Positions 34,001 through 42,459 of a stretch of DNA of 64,000 nucleotides are shown piece by piece. The notes beneath the pieces are model-generated. The model ran no database searches. It was not told the DNA's origin and saw nothing but the letters and a program-made list of their open reading frames with translations. Positions within the stretch are counted from its first letter, which is position 1. Each line of letters begins with the position of its first letter. Source of the stretch: Flavobacterium sp. ZT3R18 (GTDB lineage: Bacteria; Bacteroidota; Bacteroidia; Flavobacteriales; Flavobacteriaceae); contig NZ_VJZS01000006.1 in the NCBI RefSeq assembly GCF_007097385.1, positions 1 to 64,000 of the forward strand. The letters are read 5' to 3'. The position numbers and the translations under genes were made by a program.

Positions 34001-36083
34001 TATCCACGTTCAATTTGATGTTTGCTTTTGGGTATTTATCGCCTAATGCGCCGTTACTTTCTAAGTTGAAAGTCAAATTAGGGTCTTTTGCGTCAGCGGT
34101 ACCATTGAAATTTCCTTTGTTTAGATTTCCTTTTAAGTTTAGATTTTGATACGTGTATTTGTTAAAATACGCTTTTTCGATAGATCCATTAAAATCTGCA
34201 ATGGCCGTTTTAGGATTCAACCCAATTCCTTTTACATTTGCTTTCAAAGTGATTTTCCCGATGGAGTCATTTTTTATAAATTTCCCTAGATCAAAATTGG
34301 TCAATTCGGCTTGAGCGTCATATTTCTCCCTGTTTTTTCGGGTCTGGTCAAAAGAGGCTTTGACTTTGGCATTGCCCAAACTACTCAATAGATTTACATT
34401 GGTATAGAAATTCGTCAGTGTTCCTTTAAAAGTTCCACTAGCGCTTAATTGAGAAGGTATCACAAACGAATTTGGAATCGTTCCTTTTGGCACAAACGAA
34501 TTGATGTCTTTTGAACTTGATTTAAATTCTTTTAGCTTTATATCAAAACGAGCTTTCTTCATGTCAGGTAAACCGACAATTTTTCCACTGGCATGAATCT
34601 TTGTTTTTCCCAATCCACTGACTTCTAAATTTGGGATTTCAATATTTTTTAATTTCCCTGAAATTTTACTGTTGATTAGTAGTATTGCATTGGGATTACT
34701 TTTGAAAGGATTGCTATTTGCTAAGGTTGGGGCAAAAAGCAGTATATCTTTGAATCCCAATCGGCTTTGTTTTAAAGATGTCTTGATGTTCACTTCCCCT
34801 GGATTTTCAGTAATCGATGAAATAGAAGGATATTCTAAAATAAGTTTGTCTTTGATTAAAGTTTGCGGTGTTTTTAAATACAAATTTTTAAGGAACGTCA
34901 CTTTTTGACCGTAAAAGAAATCAGTTTTGAAAGATTCAATATTCAAACCGCTTTGTTCTTTTGTAGATAATGAAAGAATAGTGACAGCCGTAGATTCAGG
35001 AGTGTAATTGAGTGTTTCGGCGCGTAGATTGAAATGTTCTACGTTTAAGTGATTGTAATCAATTCCTTTTGTCAAATGAACTACATTATTGTTGTCAAAT
35101 TTAAAACCGACCTCTTTGATATATGTTTTGTTTATTTTTACTTCCCAATTGTTTGGCGTGCTAGCCACCGTTGCTTTTTTGGTTGTTGTTTTTGTGATTT
35201 TGCCTAAAGTCAACGCGCCTTTAGTGTCGCTCAAATCAAGATTCTCTATAGCTATGAAATGACTGCTTAGATTAATGGCATTAAACTTTACAAGCATTTT
35301 TTTCATCGAAAGAGAAGAGACCACTTTTGAATTTTCGGCGGTATAATCAATCAGTAATTTTGAGAGATCAATTTCTCCTAGTTTTAGTTTTAAGTCTGGT
35401 GTTGTTGGGTTTACAGAAGTAGTTTTGTTGGTTTTAATTGGGGTCTTAGCTATTCCTTGTTTGATTTTCAATTGCAATCCATTCACTTTTATTTTTGGAA
35501 TTTCAAAGCTCATTTGCTCCAAATCAAAGTTTGTTATATGGGTACCCAAATGTTTTAACCCAAAAGAAACATCATTTTGTGCTATTGCATCGGAGTATTT
35601 TAAATGGATGCGGTTGAGGTCTATTTCTTCGAGAGAAAATACCATTGGCTTACTGTCATCTTTTGGTTTTTCACCCGTATCGAAAGCTTTAATAATGTAA
35701 TCAAAATTATAAACAGCGTTTTTGTCCTTCTTTATAGTTGCAGTGGCGCCTTCCAGCTCTACCGAATTAATCTCAATTTTGTTATTTAGCAATTGCAATA
35801 AACTAATGTCAATAGCCAGTTTTTCGGAAGATAATAAGGTGTCTTTTTTTCGGTCTTCAAAGTAAACGCCCTTGAGTATTATTTTTTTTGTGATTCCAAA
35901 GGAAAGGGAGTCAATAGAAACTTTGGTTTGAATTTTATCCTGTAAATAGTTGACTACTTTTTCTTTAGTGAAATTTTGAACGCTGGGAATATGAACAAGA
36001 ATTAGTAACAGTATCAACAAAACTATCATGGTAGCTACTGTCCATCTAAAAAAGCTTATGATTTTTTGTAGGGTTTTGTTCAA
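31086..36083 (-). CDS. tamB: TamB, AsmA-like bridge protein
   Basis: This 1665-residue protein has an N-terminal inner-membrane helix (~12-30) and a very long series of beta strands forming a hydrophobic groove that spans the periplasm. It has a C-terminal TamB (DUF490) domain (~1220-1650) with motifs such as GKTTLTGKFEFDEGAYEMTF and LLMNRFIGEDPF. TamB carries phospholipids or assists outer-membrane proteins together with TamL, encoded next with 8 bases of overlap. It ends in a basic tail (KKDKKERLKVSKKKKDE). Neighbouring dnaK is divergent. Confidence 0.94.
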   Translation of the reverse strand: MNKTLQKIISFFRWTVATMIVLLILLLILVHIPSVQNFTKEKVVNYLQDKIQTKVSIDSLSFGITKKIILKGVYFEDRKKDTLLSSEKLAIDISLLQLLNNKIEINSVELEGATATIKKDKNAVYNFDYIIKAFDTGEKPKDDSKPMVFSLEEIDLNRIHLKYSDAIAQNDVSFGLKHLGTHITNFDLEQMSFEIPKIKVNGLQLKIKQGIAKTPIKTNKTTSVNPTTPDLKLKLGEIDLSKLLIDYTAENSKVVSSLSMKKMLVKFNAINLSSHFIAIENLDLSDTKGALTLGKITKTTTKKATVASTPNNWEVKINKTYIKEVGFKFDNNNVVHLTKGIDYNHLNVEHFNLRAETLNYTPESTAVTILSLSTKEQSGLNIESFKTDFFYGQKVTFLKNLYLKTPQTLIKDKLILEYPSISSITENPGEVNIKTSLKQSRLGFKDILLFAPTLANSNPFKSNPNAILLINSKISGKLKNIEIPNLEVSGLGKTKIHASGKIVGLPDMKKARFDIKLKEFKSSSKDINSFVPKGTIPNSFVIPSQLSASGTFKGTLTNFYTNVNLLSSLGNAKVKASFDQTRKNREKYDAQAELTNFDLGKFIKNDSIGKITLKANVKGIGLNPKTAIADFNGSIEKAYFNKYTYQNLNLKGNLNKGNFNGTADAKDPNLTFNLESNGALGDKYPKANIKLNVDIADLEKLNLHAGPLKLRGEVLADIQTADIDYPNGKILFSNIQIENEKESFTLDSIQVTAITSSEKNEIKLYSPLLDAEINGHYKLSKLAAALSHTVANYYDTTPATKKERVANQKVNFNLDVKNSLLFSKFIPELKSIDPFTITGRYNSENDSIVINGTIPKIIYKNNTISNVILKVDTQDKALVYNLNIDDIESPNYKLPYTSLTGKVKDNTIDYHLLLKDLNDKDRYTIAGTLKTEKGDSEISLNPENLLLNYEKWKITPDNLIRLDKNGIYANNFELRNNGNRLKLQSESEAPNAPLSVNFENFEIETISNMLGQSDLQMGGKINGNALLKDLNKRPVFTSDLTIEDFSFKKDTVGTISIKVNNEIANQYDATVSITGQGNQVNLEGNYKPLDNSLDMNLIVEKLNMKSIQGFSMNHLTESTGFLNGTISITGDASQPKVVGELKFNDVGFKVKELNSKFKSINDTIEFNNNTIAFDHFTIKDEKDNDLVINGIIDSKNFRNLEFDLTVDADNFMAMNSKAKDNDLYYGVLFIDNHLKIKGTLDNPVVEGNIKINKDTKLTMVLPQSDPSVASREGIVEFIDQDQIQIIKTVEAEEPKIKSTIKGLNASVNIEIDKDAEFFIIIDKSSGDYIRFKGNAFLNGGIDPSGKTTLTGKFEFDEGAYEMTFSTIKRKFDIKKGSYIQWNGEPTSADINITAIYKTTTAPIDLLQKQLANFSDEVKNTFKEKIPFETKLIIKGELMKPDITFDIILPTENSNTISSDVMNRTQKRLSELRQDPNELNKQVLSLLLMNRFIGEDPFSSEAGGTSVSAMAKSSASQILTNQMNNLTKDLIQGVELNFDLKSTEVYSSGQREDKTDLNVGVTKKLLNDRLKVTVGSSFGLEGPQHPNQQSTNFAGDVTLDYLLSKDGKYKLKAYRVNKYQVALQGEVMETGIGFTITMDYNHFKELFQKKKDKKERLKVSKKKKDE

Positions 36084-36130
36084 AAGGAATTGTTTTTAAG
36101 GTTTAAAAGTAGCCATTCTATACCAAAATT

Positions 36131-36146
36131 GCAATCTAAAATCTAA
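36131..36146. repeat. ATCTAAA-type dispersed repeat, partial copy
   Basis: GCAATCTAAAATCTAA repeats the central part of the 36-base unit found at 4292-4327 and 56155-56190. It lies in the tamB/dnaK divergent gap, just before the dnaK control region. Confidence 0.55.
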
Positions 36147-36147
36147 A

Positions 36148-36242
36148 TGACATCCTAAAATGTCAGTTTGTCATATTATTTTGTGCCAATTATAACGGAA
36201 ACTGACAATTTACTCGGTTTTTTGTATTGGCACAAAGATTGC
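36148..36242 (+). promoter_or_regulatory. sigma-54-like promoter and inverted repeats of dnaK
   Basis: TTGGCAC (36227-36233) and TTGC (36239-36242) keep the exact GG-N10-GC spacing of a -24/-12 promoter on the plus strand. Upstream lie two perfect inverted repeats: TGTCAGTTT (36161-36169) with AAACTGACA (36199-36207), and TTTGTGCCAAT (36180-36190) with ATTGGCACAAA (36226-36236), the latter covering the -24 element. A smaller TGACA/TGTCA pair is at 36148-36165. These fit binding sites for an activator or repressor; which one is not known. Confidence 0.65.
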
Positions 36243-36297
36243 CTTAGAGTCTTCGAGTCGTTAAAACAAGTATACAATAAAATTAAATATATTAAAA

Positions 36298-38181
36298 ATG
36301 GGTAAAATAATCGGAATTGATTTAGGTACAACAAACTCTTGTGTTTCTGTAATGGAAGGTAATGAAGCAGTAGTAATCCCTAATGCTGAAGGAAAAAGAA
36401 CAACACCATCTATCATCGCTTTTGTTGAAGGTGGAGAAATTAAAGTAGGAGATCCTGCAAAAAGACAAGCGGTAACTAATCCAACTAAGACTATTGCTTC
36501 TATCAAACGTTTTATGGGTCATTCTTTTGCTGAAATTACAAATGAAGCAAAAAGAGTTTCTTATTCAGTAGTAAAAGGGGACAACAATACACCACGTGTG
36601 GATATTGACGGTCGTTTATACTCTGCTCAAGAATTGTCAGCTATGACACTTCAAAAAATGAAAAAAACAGCTGAAGACTATTTAGGTCAAACTGTTACAG
36701 AAGCGGTTATTACTGTTCCTGCTTACTTTAATGATGCACAACGTCAAGCTACAAAAGAAGCTGGAGAAATTGCAGGTCTTAAAGTAATGCGTATTATCAA
36801 CGAACCAACAGCTGCGGCTTTGGCTTATGGTTTGGATAAAAAAGGTACTGATCAAAAAATTGCTGTTTACGATTTAGGTGGAGGTACTTTTGATATCTCT
36901 GTTCTTGAATTAGGAGACGGAGTTTTTGAAGTATTATCTACAAATGGAGATACTCACTTAGGTGGAGATGATTTTGACCACGAAATTATTGACTGGTTAG
37001 CTGACGAATTCAAAGCTGAAGAAGGTATTGACTTGCGTCTTGACCCAATGTCATTGCAACGTTTGAAAGAAGCTGCTGAGAAAGCAAAAATTGAATTGTC
37101 TTCTTCTGCTGAAACTGAAATCAACTTACCTTACGTAACTGCTACAGCTTCAGGACCAAAACACTTAGTTAAAAAATTAACGAGAGCTCAATTTGAAAAA
37201 TTAACTGACTCTTTAGTAAAACGTTCTATGGCACCAGTTGCTAAAGCGTTGAAAGATGCAGGTTTAACTGTAAATGATATTGACGAAGTGATCCTTGTAG
37301 GAGGTTCTACTCGTATGCCAAGAATTGCTGACGAAGTGGAGAAATTCTTTGGTAAAAAAGCGTCTAAAGGAGTTAACCCTGATGAGGTTGTTGCAATTGG
37401 AGCAGCTATTCAAGGTGGAGTTCTTTCTGGAGATGTAAAAGATGTATTGTTACTTGACGTTACACCTTTATCTTTAGGTATCGAAACTATGGGTGGAGTT
37501 ATGACTACATTAATTGAGTCTAACACAACTATCCCAACAAAAAAATCTCAAGTTTTCTCTACAGCTGCTGATTCTCAACCAACTGTTGAACTACACGTTT
37601 TACAAGGTGCTAGAGCAATGGCTGCTGATAACAAAACTATCGGTCGTTTCAACTTAGACGGTATTCCACCAGCACCAAGAGGTGTTCCACAAATTGAAGT
37701 AACTTTTGATATTGATGCTAATGGTATCATCAAAGTTTCTGCAACTGATAAAGGAACTGGTAAATCTCACGATATTCGTATCGAAGCTTCTTCTGGATTG
37801 ACTTCTGAAGAAATCGAAAGAATGATTAAAGATGCTGAAGCTAATGCTGAGTACGACAAAATAGCTAAAGAAAGAGCTGAAAAATTGAACGAAGCAGACG
37901 GAATGATCTTCCAAACTGAAACTCAATTGAAAGAACTTGGAGCTAAATTAGCTGATGATCATAAAGTTGCTGTAGAATATGCATTAACTGAATTGAGAAT
38001 GGCTCACCAATCTCAAGACATTCCTGCAATTCAAACTGCTCTTGACAACATCAATGCAGCTTGGAAAACAGCTACTGAAGCAATGTACTCTCAAGGAGAA
38101 CAAGGTCAACAAGCTGCTGAGCCACAAGCTCAAGCGCAAGGAGACAATGTTGAAGACGTTGAATTCGAAGAAGTAAAATAA
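36298..38181 (+). CDS. dnaK: chaperone DnaK (Hsp70)
   Basis: This 627-residue cytoplasmic chaperone has an ATPase domain (~1-383) with [17 protein letters not shown], the [14 protein letters not shown] motif [15 protein letters not shown] and [11 protein letters not shown] peptide-binding domain follows (~390-500: [17 protein letters not shown]), then the helical lid. The tail [20 protein letters not shown] ends in the conserved EEVK. Codon use is markedly different from the neighbours (few rare codons), as expected of a highly expressed gene. dnaJ and grpE are not adjacent. Control by the sigma-54-like promoter at 36227-36242 is inferred. Confidence 0.97.
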   Translation: MGKIIGIDLGTTNSCVSVMEGNEAVVIPNAEGKRTTPSIIAFVEGGEIKVGDPAKRQAVTNPTKTIASIKRFMGHSFAEITNEAKRVSYSVVKGDNNTPRVDIDGRLYSAQELSAMTLQKMKKTAEDYLGQTVTEAVITVPAYFNDAQRQATKEAGEIAGLKVMRIINEPTAAALAYGLDKKGTDQKIAVYDLGGGTFDISVLELGDGVFEVLSTNGDTHLGGDDFDHEIIDWLADEFKAEEGIDLRLDPMSLQRLKEAAEKAKIELSSSAETEINLPYVTATASGPKHLVKKLTRAQFEKLTDSLVKRSMAPVAKALKDAGLTVNDIDEVILVGGSTRMPRIADEVEKFFGKKASKGVNPDEVVAIGAAIQGGVLSGDVKDVLLLDVTPLSLGIETMGGVMTTLIESNTTIPTKKSQVFSTAADSQPTVELHVLQGARAMAADNKTIGRFNLDGIPPAPRGVPQIEVTFDIDANGIIKVSATDKGTGKSHDIRIEASSGLTSEEIERMIKDAEANAEYDKIAKERAEKLNEADGMIFQTETQLKELGAKLADDHKVAVEYALTELRMAHQSQDIPAIQTALDNINAAWKTATEAMYSQGEQGQQAAEPQAQAQGDNVEDVEFEEVK

Positions 38182-38194
38182 TTATTTCTCGTAC

Positions 38195-38214
38195 AGACGC
38201 GATTTATCGCGTCT
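38195..38214. repeat. GAGACGCGA palindromic repeat
   Basis: AGACGCGA-TTTA-TCGCGTCT is a perfect stem. It is a copy of the widely dispersed GTAGAGACGCGATTTATCGC kind of repeat that I recall from several phyla. Confidence 0.65.
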
Positions 38215-38236
38215 CTACAACATAATAAATGAAAAT

Positions 38237-38262
38237 CCGAGCTAGCAATGGCTCGGTTTTTT
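38237..38262 (+). terminator. terminator of dnaK
   Basis: CCGAGC and GCTCGG pair across an 8-base loop, followed by six T. Confidence 0.82.
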
Positions 38263-38310
38263 CATTTTAGACCTGTCGGGTTTTTAAAAACCGACAGGTC
38301 TAAAATGAAA
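38260..38310. repeat. REP-like palindrome downstream of the RAYT gene
   Basis: The 25-base arms 38260-38285 and 38286-38310 are complementary apart from one unpaired G (core TTTTAGACCTGTCGG). It lies 6 bases beyond the stop of the transposase gene and partly overlaps the T-run of the dnaK terminator. Its core equals that of 38935-38993. Confidence 0.88.
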
Positions 38311-38315
38311 CACGC

Positions 38316-38927
38316 TTATAGGTTTAAGGATTTCTCTAAATCAGAAAAATCCTCATTCTGACTATGAACCTGTTTGAAGTTTTCTAAATTACCAAAAATA
38401 GAAATCACTTCATTCCTTCTCAATTTGGTAGGCTTATGAGAGACACATGTCAGATAGGAACTCCAAGGGTATTCTATGGGATGGTCACAGATACCGTGTT
38501 TAACAGGATTGTAGTGAATGTATTTTATGACGTTCTGTAAATAGGTGTTATTATCAATCAATTTTCTTTTGAAAGGTCTCTCAAAAAGAGCTCCATGTCG
38601 GTCATATCCTTTATTTATTGCTTTGGAATAGGCATTGAACAAATTGCCAAATGATTGATGTGGTGCAATTATTTTCTTTGTTACAGGAGGATTTTTGGAT
38701 TCTTGAAGCAAGACTATTTCCTCAATAGTTTTGATTCGGACCAATAGATGGAAATGGTTTTTCATCAAGCTCCAAGCATAAGTGTCAGTGATTGGTTCTA
38801 TATGAGTACTGTATAGATTTAGAAAATGTTCATAGTTTCGGGTTTCTTTGAAAACAGTTTCGCTATTGTTACCACGGTTATAGATGTGGTAATAATTTCC
38901 AAATTCTAAAGGTTCGATTATTTGCAT
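38316..38927 (-). CDS. REP-associated tyrosine transposase (RAYT, Y1_Tnp/IS200-like)
   Basis: This 203-residue HUH nuclease of the TnpA_REP type has the N-terminal strand YYHIYNRGNNSETVF (~12-26), the metal-binding HUH motif MKNHFHLLVRI (His58 and His60, ~55-65), and the helix FNAYSKAINKGYDRHGALFE with the probable catalytic Tyr100. A family-typical VIKYIHYNPVKHGI (~123-136) and PWSSYLT follow. Such proteins nick or move short palindromes (REPs) and are not themselves insertion sequences. The gene is enclosed by two long palindromes sharing one core, its expected substrates. It stands alone between dnaK and corA. Confidence 0.92.
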   Translation of the reverse strand: MQIIEPLEFGNYYHIYNRGNNSETVFKETRNYEHFLNLYSTHIEPITDTYAWSLMKNHFHLLVRIKTIEEIVLLQESKNPPVTKKIIAPHQSFGNLFNAYSKAINKGYDRHGALFERPFKRKLIDNNTYLQNVIKYIHYNPVKHGICDHPIEYPWSSYLTCVSHKPTKLRRNEVISIFGNLENFKQVHSQNEDFSDLEKSLNL

Positions 38928-38934
38928 GGGTTCT

Positions 38935-38993
38935 AATTTATTATTTTAGACCTGTCGGGTTTTTAAAACCCGACAGGTCTAAAATAATAAATT
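38935..38993. repeat. 59-base near-perfect palindrome upstream of the RAYT gene
   Basis: Two perfect 29-base arms (38935-38963 and 38965-38993) flank a single T. The core TTTTAGACCTGTCGGGTTTT is that of the downstream palindrome (38260-38310). It starts 8 bases before the RAYT start codon, so it could also form a hairpin at the 5' end of that message and limit its own transposase. Confidence 0.92.
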
Positions 38994-39022
38994 TTTCGTA
39001 ATATTACTGTACAAATTATTTT

Positions 39023-40093
39023 ATGAGAAAGATTAAATACAAGAAAGGGAAACGATTACAGCCTTATAGTTTAGAATATACAGGTTTGCATAGAAACAAA
39101 GAAATTGAAATGCAATTGTTTGTATATGATAATTATACGGTCATTGAGCATGAGAATGGTTCTATTGCAAATCTAGAAAAACATATAGATTTAGAAAAGA
39201 CCAATTGGTTAAACATTCACGGATTGAATGACCTTGATTTGCTTAAAGAAGTGGCAAGCCATTTTAATATTGACAATTTTATGTTGGCTGATATTTTAAA
39301 TACCACCAAGAGAACCAAACTCGAAGAGGAAAAAGACGTTCTGTTTTTTAATATAAAATCAATGCTGCCTGCTGAAAACTCCGATGATATCAAGGTCGAG
39401 CAAATTAGTTTTTTGATAAAAAAAGGAATTTTAATTTCGTTTCAAGAAAAAAGGAGTGATTTTTTTACCCACATACGCGAACGTATTCGAACTAATTCTG
39501 GAATTGTAAGAACCAAGAAAGCAGATTATCTATTGTATATTTTGCTAGATGCAATTATTGGTAATTTTTATATAACACTTGAAAACGAGGAGGATAAAAT
39601 AGAAGAATTGATAGATTTCACCAAAAATAGTGCCGATCCCATTATTTTGGAGAAAATAGAAAAACATAGGGATAATTTTAATTTCTTAAAACGTTCTATC
39701 ATTCCGCTTCGGGATTCTTTATATGACATCAAAAGTATAAAAGAGGATGATGTGTTTAATGAAATAGAATCGGATAATTTTAGTTTTTTTACCCGTTTGC
39801 ATCAAAAATGTTTAGAGCTTTTGGAACAAATAGAATCGGATATGGGTTCTCTGGAAAGTGCGTCTAATTTCTTTTTTGCGGCGCAAACGCATAAGATGAA
39901 TGAGATTATGAAAACGCTGACCATTATTTCGGTTATATTCATTCCACTTACTTTTATTGTGGGAGTTTACGGAATGAATTTTGATAATATGCCTGAACTG
40001 AGGTATAAAAATGGATATTATACTGTAGTGGCAATTATGTTTTTGGTGGTAATTGGGATGGTTTTTTATTTTAAAAGGCGAAGATGGTTTTGA
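39023..40093 (+). CDS. corA: magnesium/cobalt transporter CorA
   Basis: This 356-residue protein has a large cytoplasmic alpha/beta domain (~1-290) with the long stalk helix, then two C-terminal membrane helices (~297-317 and ~333-351). The loop between them carries the selectivity motif YGMNFDNMPEL (~318-328), the hallmark of the pentameric CorA channel. The C terminus is a short basic tail (YFKRRRWF). It moves Mg2+ or Co2+ into the cell down the membrane potential. It is monocistronic and begins 30 bases after the RAYT-linked palindrome. Confidence 0.95.
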   Translation: MRKIKYKKGKRLQPYSLEYTGLHRNKEIEMQLFVYDNYTVIEHENGSIANLEKHIDLEKTNWLNIHGLNDLDLLKEVASHFNIDNFMLADILNTTKRTKLEEEKDVLFFNIKSMLPAENSDDIKVEQISFLIKKGILISFQEKRSDFFTHIRERIRTNSGIVRTKKADYLLYILLDAIIGNFYITLENEEDKIEELIDFTKNSADPIILEKIEKHRDNFNFLKRSIIPLRDSLYDIKSIKEDDVFNEIESDNFSFFTRLHQKCLELLEQIESDMGSLESASNFFFAAQTHKMNEIMKTLTIISVIFIPLTFIVGVYGMNFDNMPELRYKNGYYTVVAIMFLVVIGMVFYFKRRRWF

Positions 40094-40211
40094 TTTTTAG
40101 AAGTATAAAAGCAAGTTTATTTTCTAAGCTGATTTTGGTCATATTTAAAAGAAAATTAAATATATAATTTTGCATAAAAAGTATGAGTGATTAAATTTTA
40201 AAAGGGTACAT

Positions 40212-42305
40212 ATGAATAAAGCTATATATATTGCAACTATTGAAGGAAATTGCGGTAAAACAATAATTACTTTGGGTTTAATGAGTACGCTTTTGGGAAA
40301 AACTGCCAAAGTAGGTTATTTTAGACCAATAATAGAGGATGTAGAAGAGGGGAGAAAGGATACTCATATCGATATGGTAATTTCGCATTTTGGTCTAGAT
40401 ATTCAATATGAAGATGCTTATGCTATTACAAAAAGTAAGTTAATCAAGAAAAAGAATAAAGGAAAACTAGGAGAGGTAATCGATTTAATTATTGAAAAGT
40501 TCAAAAAATTAGAGGAACGCTTTGATTTTGTTTTGGTTGAAGGAACCAGTTTTTCGGGCGAGGGTACTGTTATCGAACTAGATATGAATGTGCTTATTGC
40601 CAAAAACCTAGGGATACCGACAATTATTCTGGGTTCAGGAGTGGGGAAAACCTTAGACGAATTAATAGATAATTTAAGTTTAGCGTATAATTCATTTAAA
40701 GTAAAAGAGGTCGAAGTATTAGCCGTAATAGCCAATAAAGTGCAACCAGAAAATTTAGATTTGGTAACGACTGGATTACAAAAAAACTTACCAGAATCCA
40801 TTCTGATCAATTCAATTCCTTTAATTCCTAGCTTGAATAATCCAACGATTCAAGAAATTGTAGAAGTGTTGGATGCCAAAGTTCTATTTGGACATGGATA
40901 TTTAAACAATCAAACGGGTAGTTATAGTATTGGTGCGATGCAATTGTGTAACTATTTGTTGCATCTAAAAGAGAATGGACTTATCATTACCCCGGGAGAT
41001 AGAGCCGATATTATTCTTGGAGCATTACAAGCCAATGAATCCGCTAATTATCCTTCGGTTTCAGGAATTGTTTTAACAGGAGATATAATTCCAGAGGATA
41101 GTATCTTAAAATTAATTGAAGGTCTTTCCACTGTAGTTCCCATAATTACAGTAGAAGGTGGAACCTATCATATTGCAAATAAAATTGGAAGTATAAAATC
41201 AAAAATATATGCCACTAATTTGCAAAAAATTGAAACTTCAATAAATACGTTCGATAAATACGTTGATATTGACGCATTAACAAATAAATTTAACGCTTTT
41301 GAAGCGGAAGGAATGACTCCTAAAATGTTTCAATACAATTTGGTAAAAAGAGCCAAAGAACATAGAAAGCATATCGTTTTACCCGAAGGCAGTGATGAAA
41401 GAATCATTATTGCAGCCTCCCGTTTACTAGCAATGGACGTAGTTGATATTTCAATAATCGGAAATAAAAAACAAATTGAAAATAAAGTAGCCGAATTAGG
41501 TCTGGATTTTGATTTTTCTAAAGTGCCTATTATTAGTCCTATAGATTCGGAGCATTATGATGATTATGTAAACACCTATTATGAATTACGAAAAGCCAAA
41601 AACGTAACGCTAGGAATGGCCAAAGATCTAATGGAAGATGTCTCTTATTTTGGGACTATGATGGTGTATAAAGGACATGCTGACGGAATGGTTTCGGGAG
41701 CGGCACACACTACCCAACATACTATTTTGCCCGCTTTGCAGTTCATTAAAACCAAACCCAATTGCTCTGTTGTGTCATCCGTATTTTTTATGTGTTTAGA
41801 GGATAGAGTTTCTGTTTTCGGAGATTGTGCCATTAATCCTAATCCTACCGCAGAACAATTGGCAGAAATTGCTATATCATCAGCCGATTCAAGTTTAGCT
41901 TTCGGAATAGAACCAAAAATAGCCATGCTTTCTTATTCTTCGGGTTCGTCCGGAAAAGGAGATGAAGTAGATAAAGTGAGAGCGGCGACCGAAATAGTGA
42001 AACAAAAACGCCCTGACCTTAAAATCGAGGGACCTATACAGTACGATGCAGCAGTTGATTTGGAAGTCGGACAAAGTAAAATGCCAAATTCTGAAGTAGC
42101 AGGTCATGCCAGTGTTTTGATTTTCCCGGATTTAAATACGGGAAATAATACCTACAAAGCGGTTCAAAGAGAAACGGGAGCATTGGCTATAGGTCCAATG
42201 TTGCAAGGTCTAAATAAGCCCGTAAATGACTTAAGTCGTGGTTGTACCGTTGACGATATTATTAACACAGTTGTGATTACGGCGATTCAAGCACAGGGAT
42301 TGTAA
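40212..42305 (+). CDS. pta: phosphate acetyltransferase, long form
   Basis: This 697-residue enzyme converts acetyl-CoA and phosphate to acetyl phosphate. It has an N-terminal P-loop domain (IEGNCGKTIITLGL, ~10-23, homologous to cobyric-acid/dethiobiotin synthase), a central DRTGG-type domain (~215-330), and the catalytic domain (~365-697). The last shows LPEGSDERIIIAASRL, DGMVSGAAHTT, SYSSGSSGKGDEVDKVRAA and GPIQYDAAVD. The long form is regulated allosterically in E. coli. ackA follows, so this is the pta-ackA pathway that makes ATP and acetate. Confidence 0.96.
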   Translation: MNKAIYIATIEGNCGKTIITLGLMSTLLGKTAKVGYFRPIIEDVEEGRKDTHIDMVISHFGLDIQYEDAYAITKSKLIKKKNKGKLGEVIDLIIEKFKKLEERFDFVLVEGTSFSGEGTVIELDMNVLIAKNLGIPTIILGSGVGKTLDELIDNLSLAYNSFKVKEVEVLAVIANKVQPENLDLVTTGLQKNLPESILINSIPLIPSLNNPTIQEIVEVLDAKVLFGHGYLNNQTGSYSIGAMQLCNYLLHLKENGLIITPGDRADIILGALQANESANYPSVSGIVLTGDIIPEDSILKLIEGLSTVVPIITVEGGTYHIANKIGSIKSKIYATNLQKIETSINTFDKYVDIDALTNKFNAFEAEGMTPKMFQYNLVKRAKEHRKHIVLPEGSDERIIIAASRLLAMDVVDISIIGNKKQIENKVAELGLDFDFSKVPIISPIDSEHYDDYVNTYYELRKAKNVTLGMAKDLMEDVSYFGTMMVYKGHADGMVSGAAHTTQHTILPALQFIKTKPNCSVVSSVFFMCLEDRVSVFGDCAINPNPTAEQLAEIAISSADSSLAFGIEPKIAMLSYSSGSSGKGDEVDKVRAATEIVKQKRPDLKIEGPIQYDAAVDLEVGQSKMPNSEVAGHASVLIFPDLNTGNNTYKAVQRETGALAIGPMLQGLNKPVNDLSRGCTVDDIINTVVITAIQAQGL

Positions 42306-42436
42306 AGGAAGTTTAAAAGTTTAAAAGTTTAAAAGTTTAGGATGTTTAGAGGTTTAAAAGTTTAAGCTTAAAAGAGGTAAAAAAAATAAACACAAAGCAT
42401 ATCCGTCCAGTCTCCCTCTCCTTTGGAGAGGGTCGG
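42306..42436. repeat. low-complexity and hairpin repeats between pta and ackA
   Basis: From 42312 the octamer GTTTAAAA is repeated three to four times exactly and a few more times loosely to about 42364. A second unit at 42414-42432, CCCTCTCC-TTT-GGAGAGGG, is a perfect hairpin of a sort common between Flavobacterium genes. It lies 28 bases before ackA and could reduce transcription from pta. Confidence 0.65.
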
Positions 42437-42459
42437 GGAGAGCAAAATCCACAAAATAA

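Noticed and set aside
42306..42364. CRISPR-like array
   Set aside because: The units are 8 bases with no spacers, so this is a simple tandem repeat. No cas genes are in the window.
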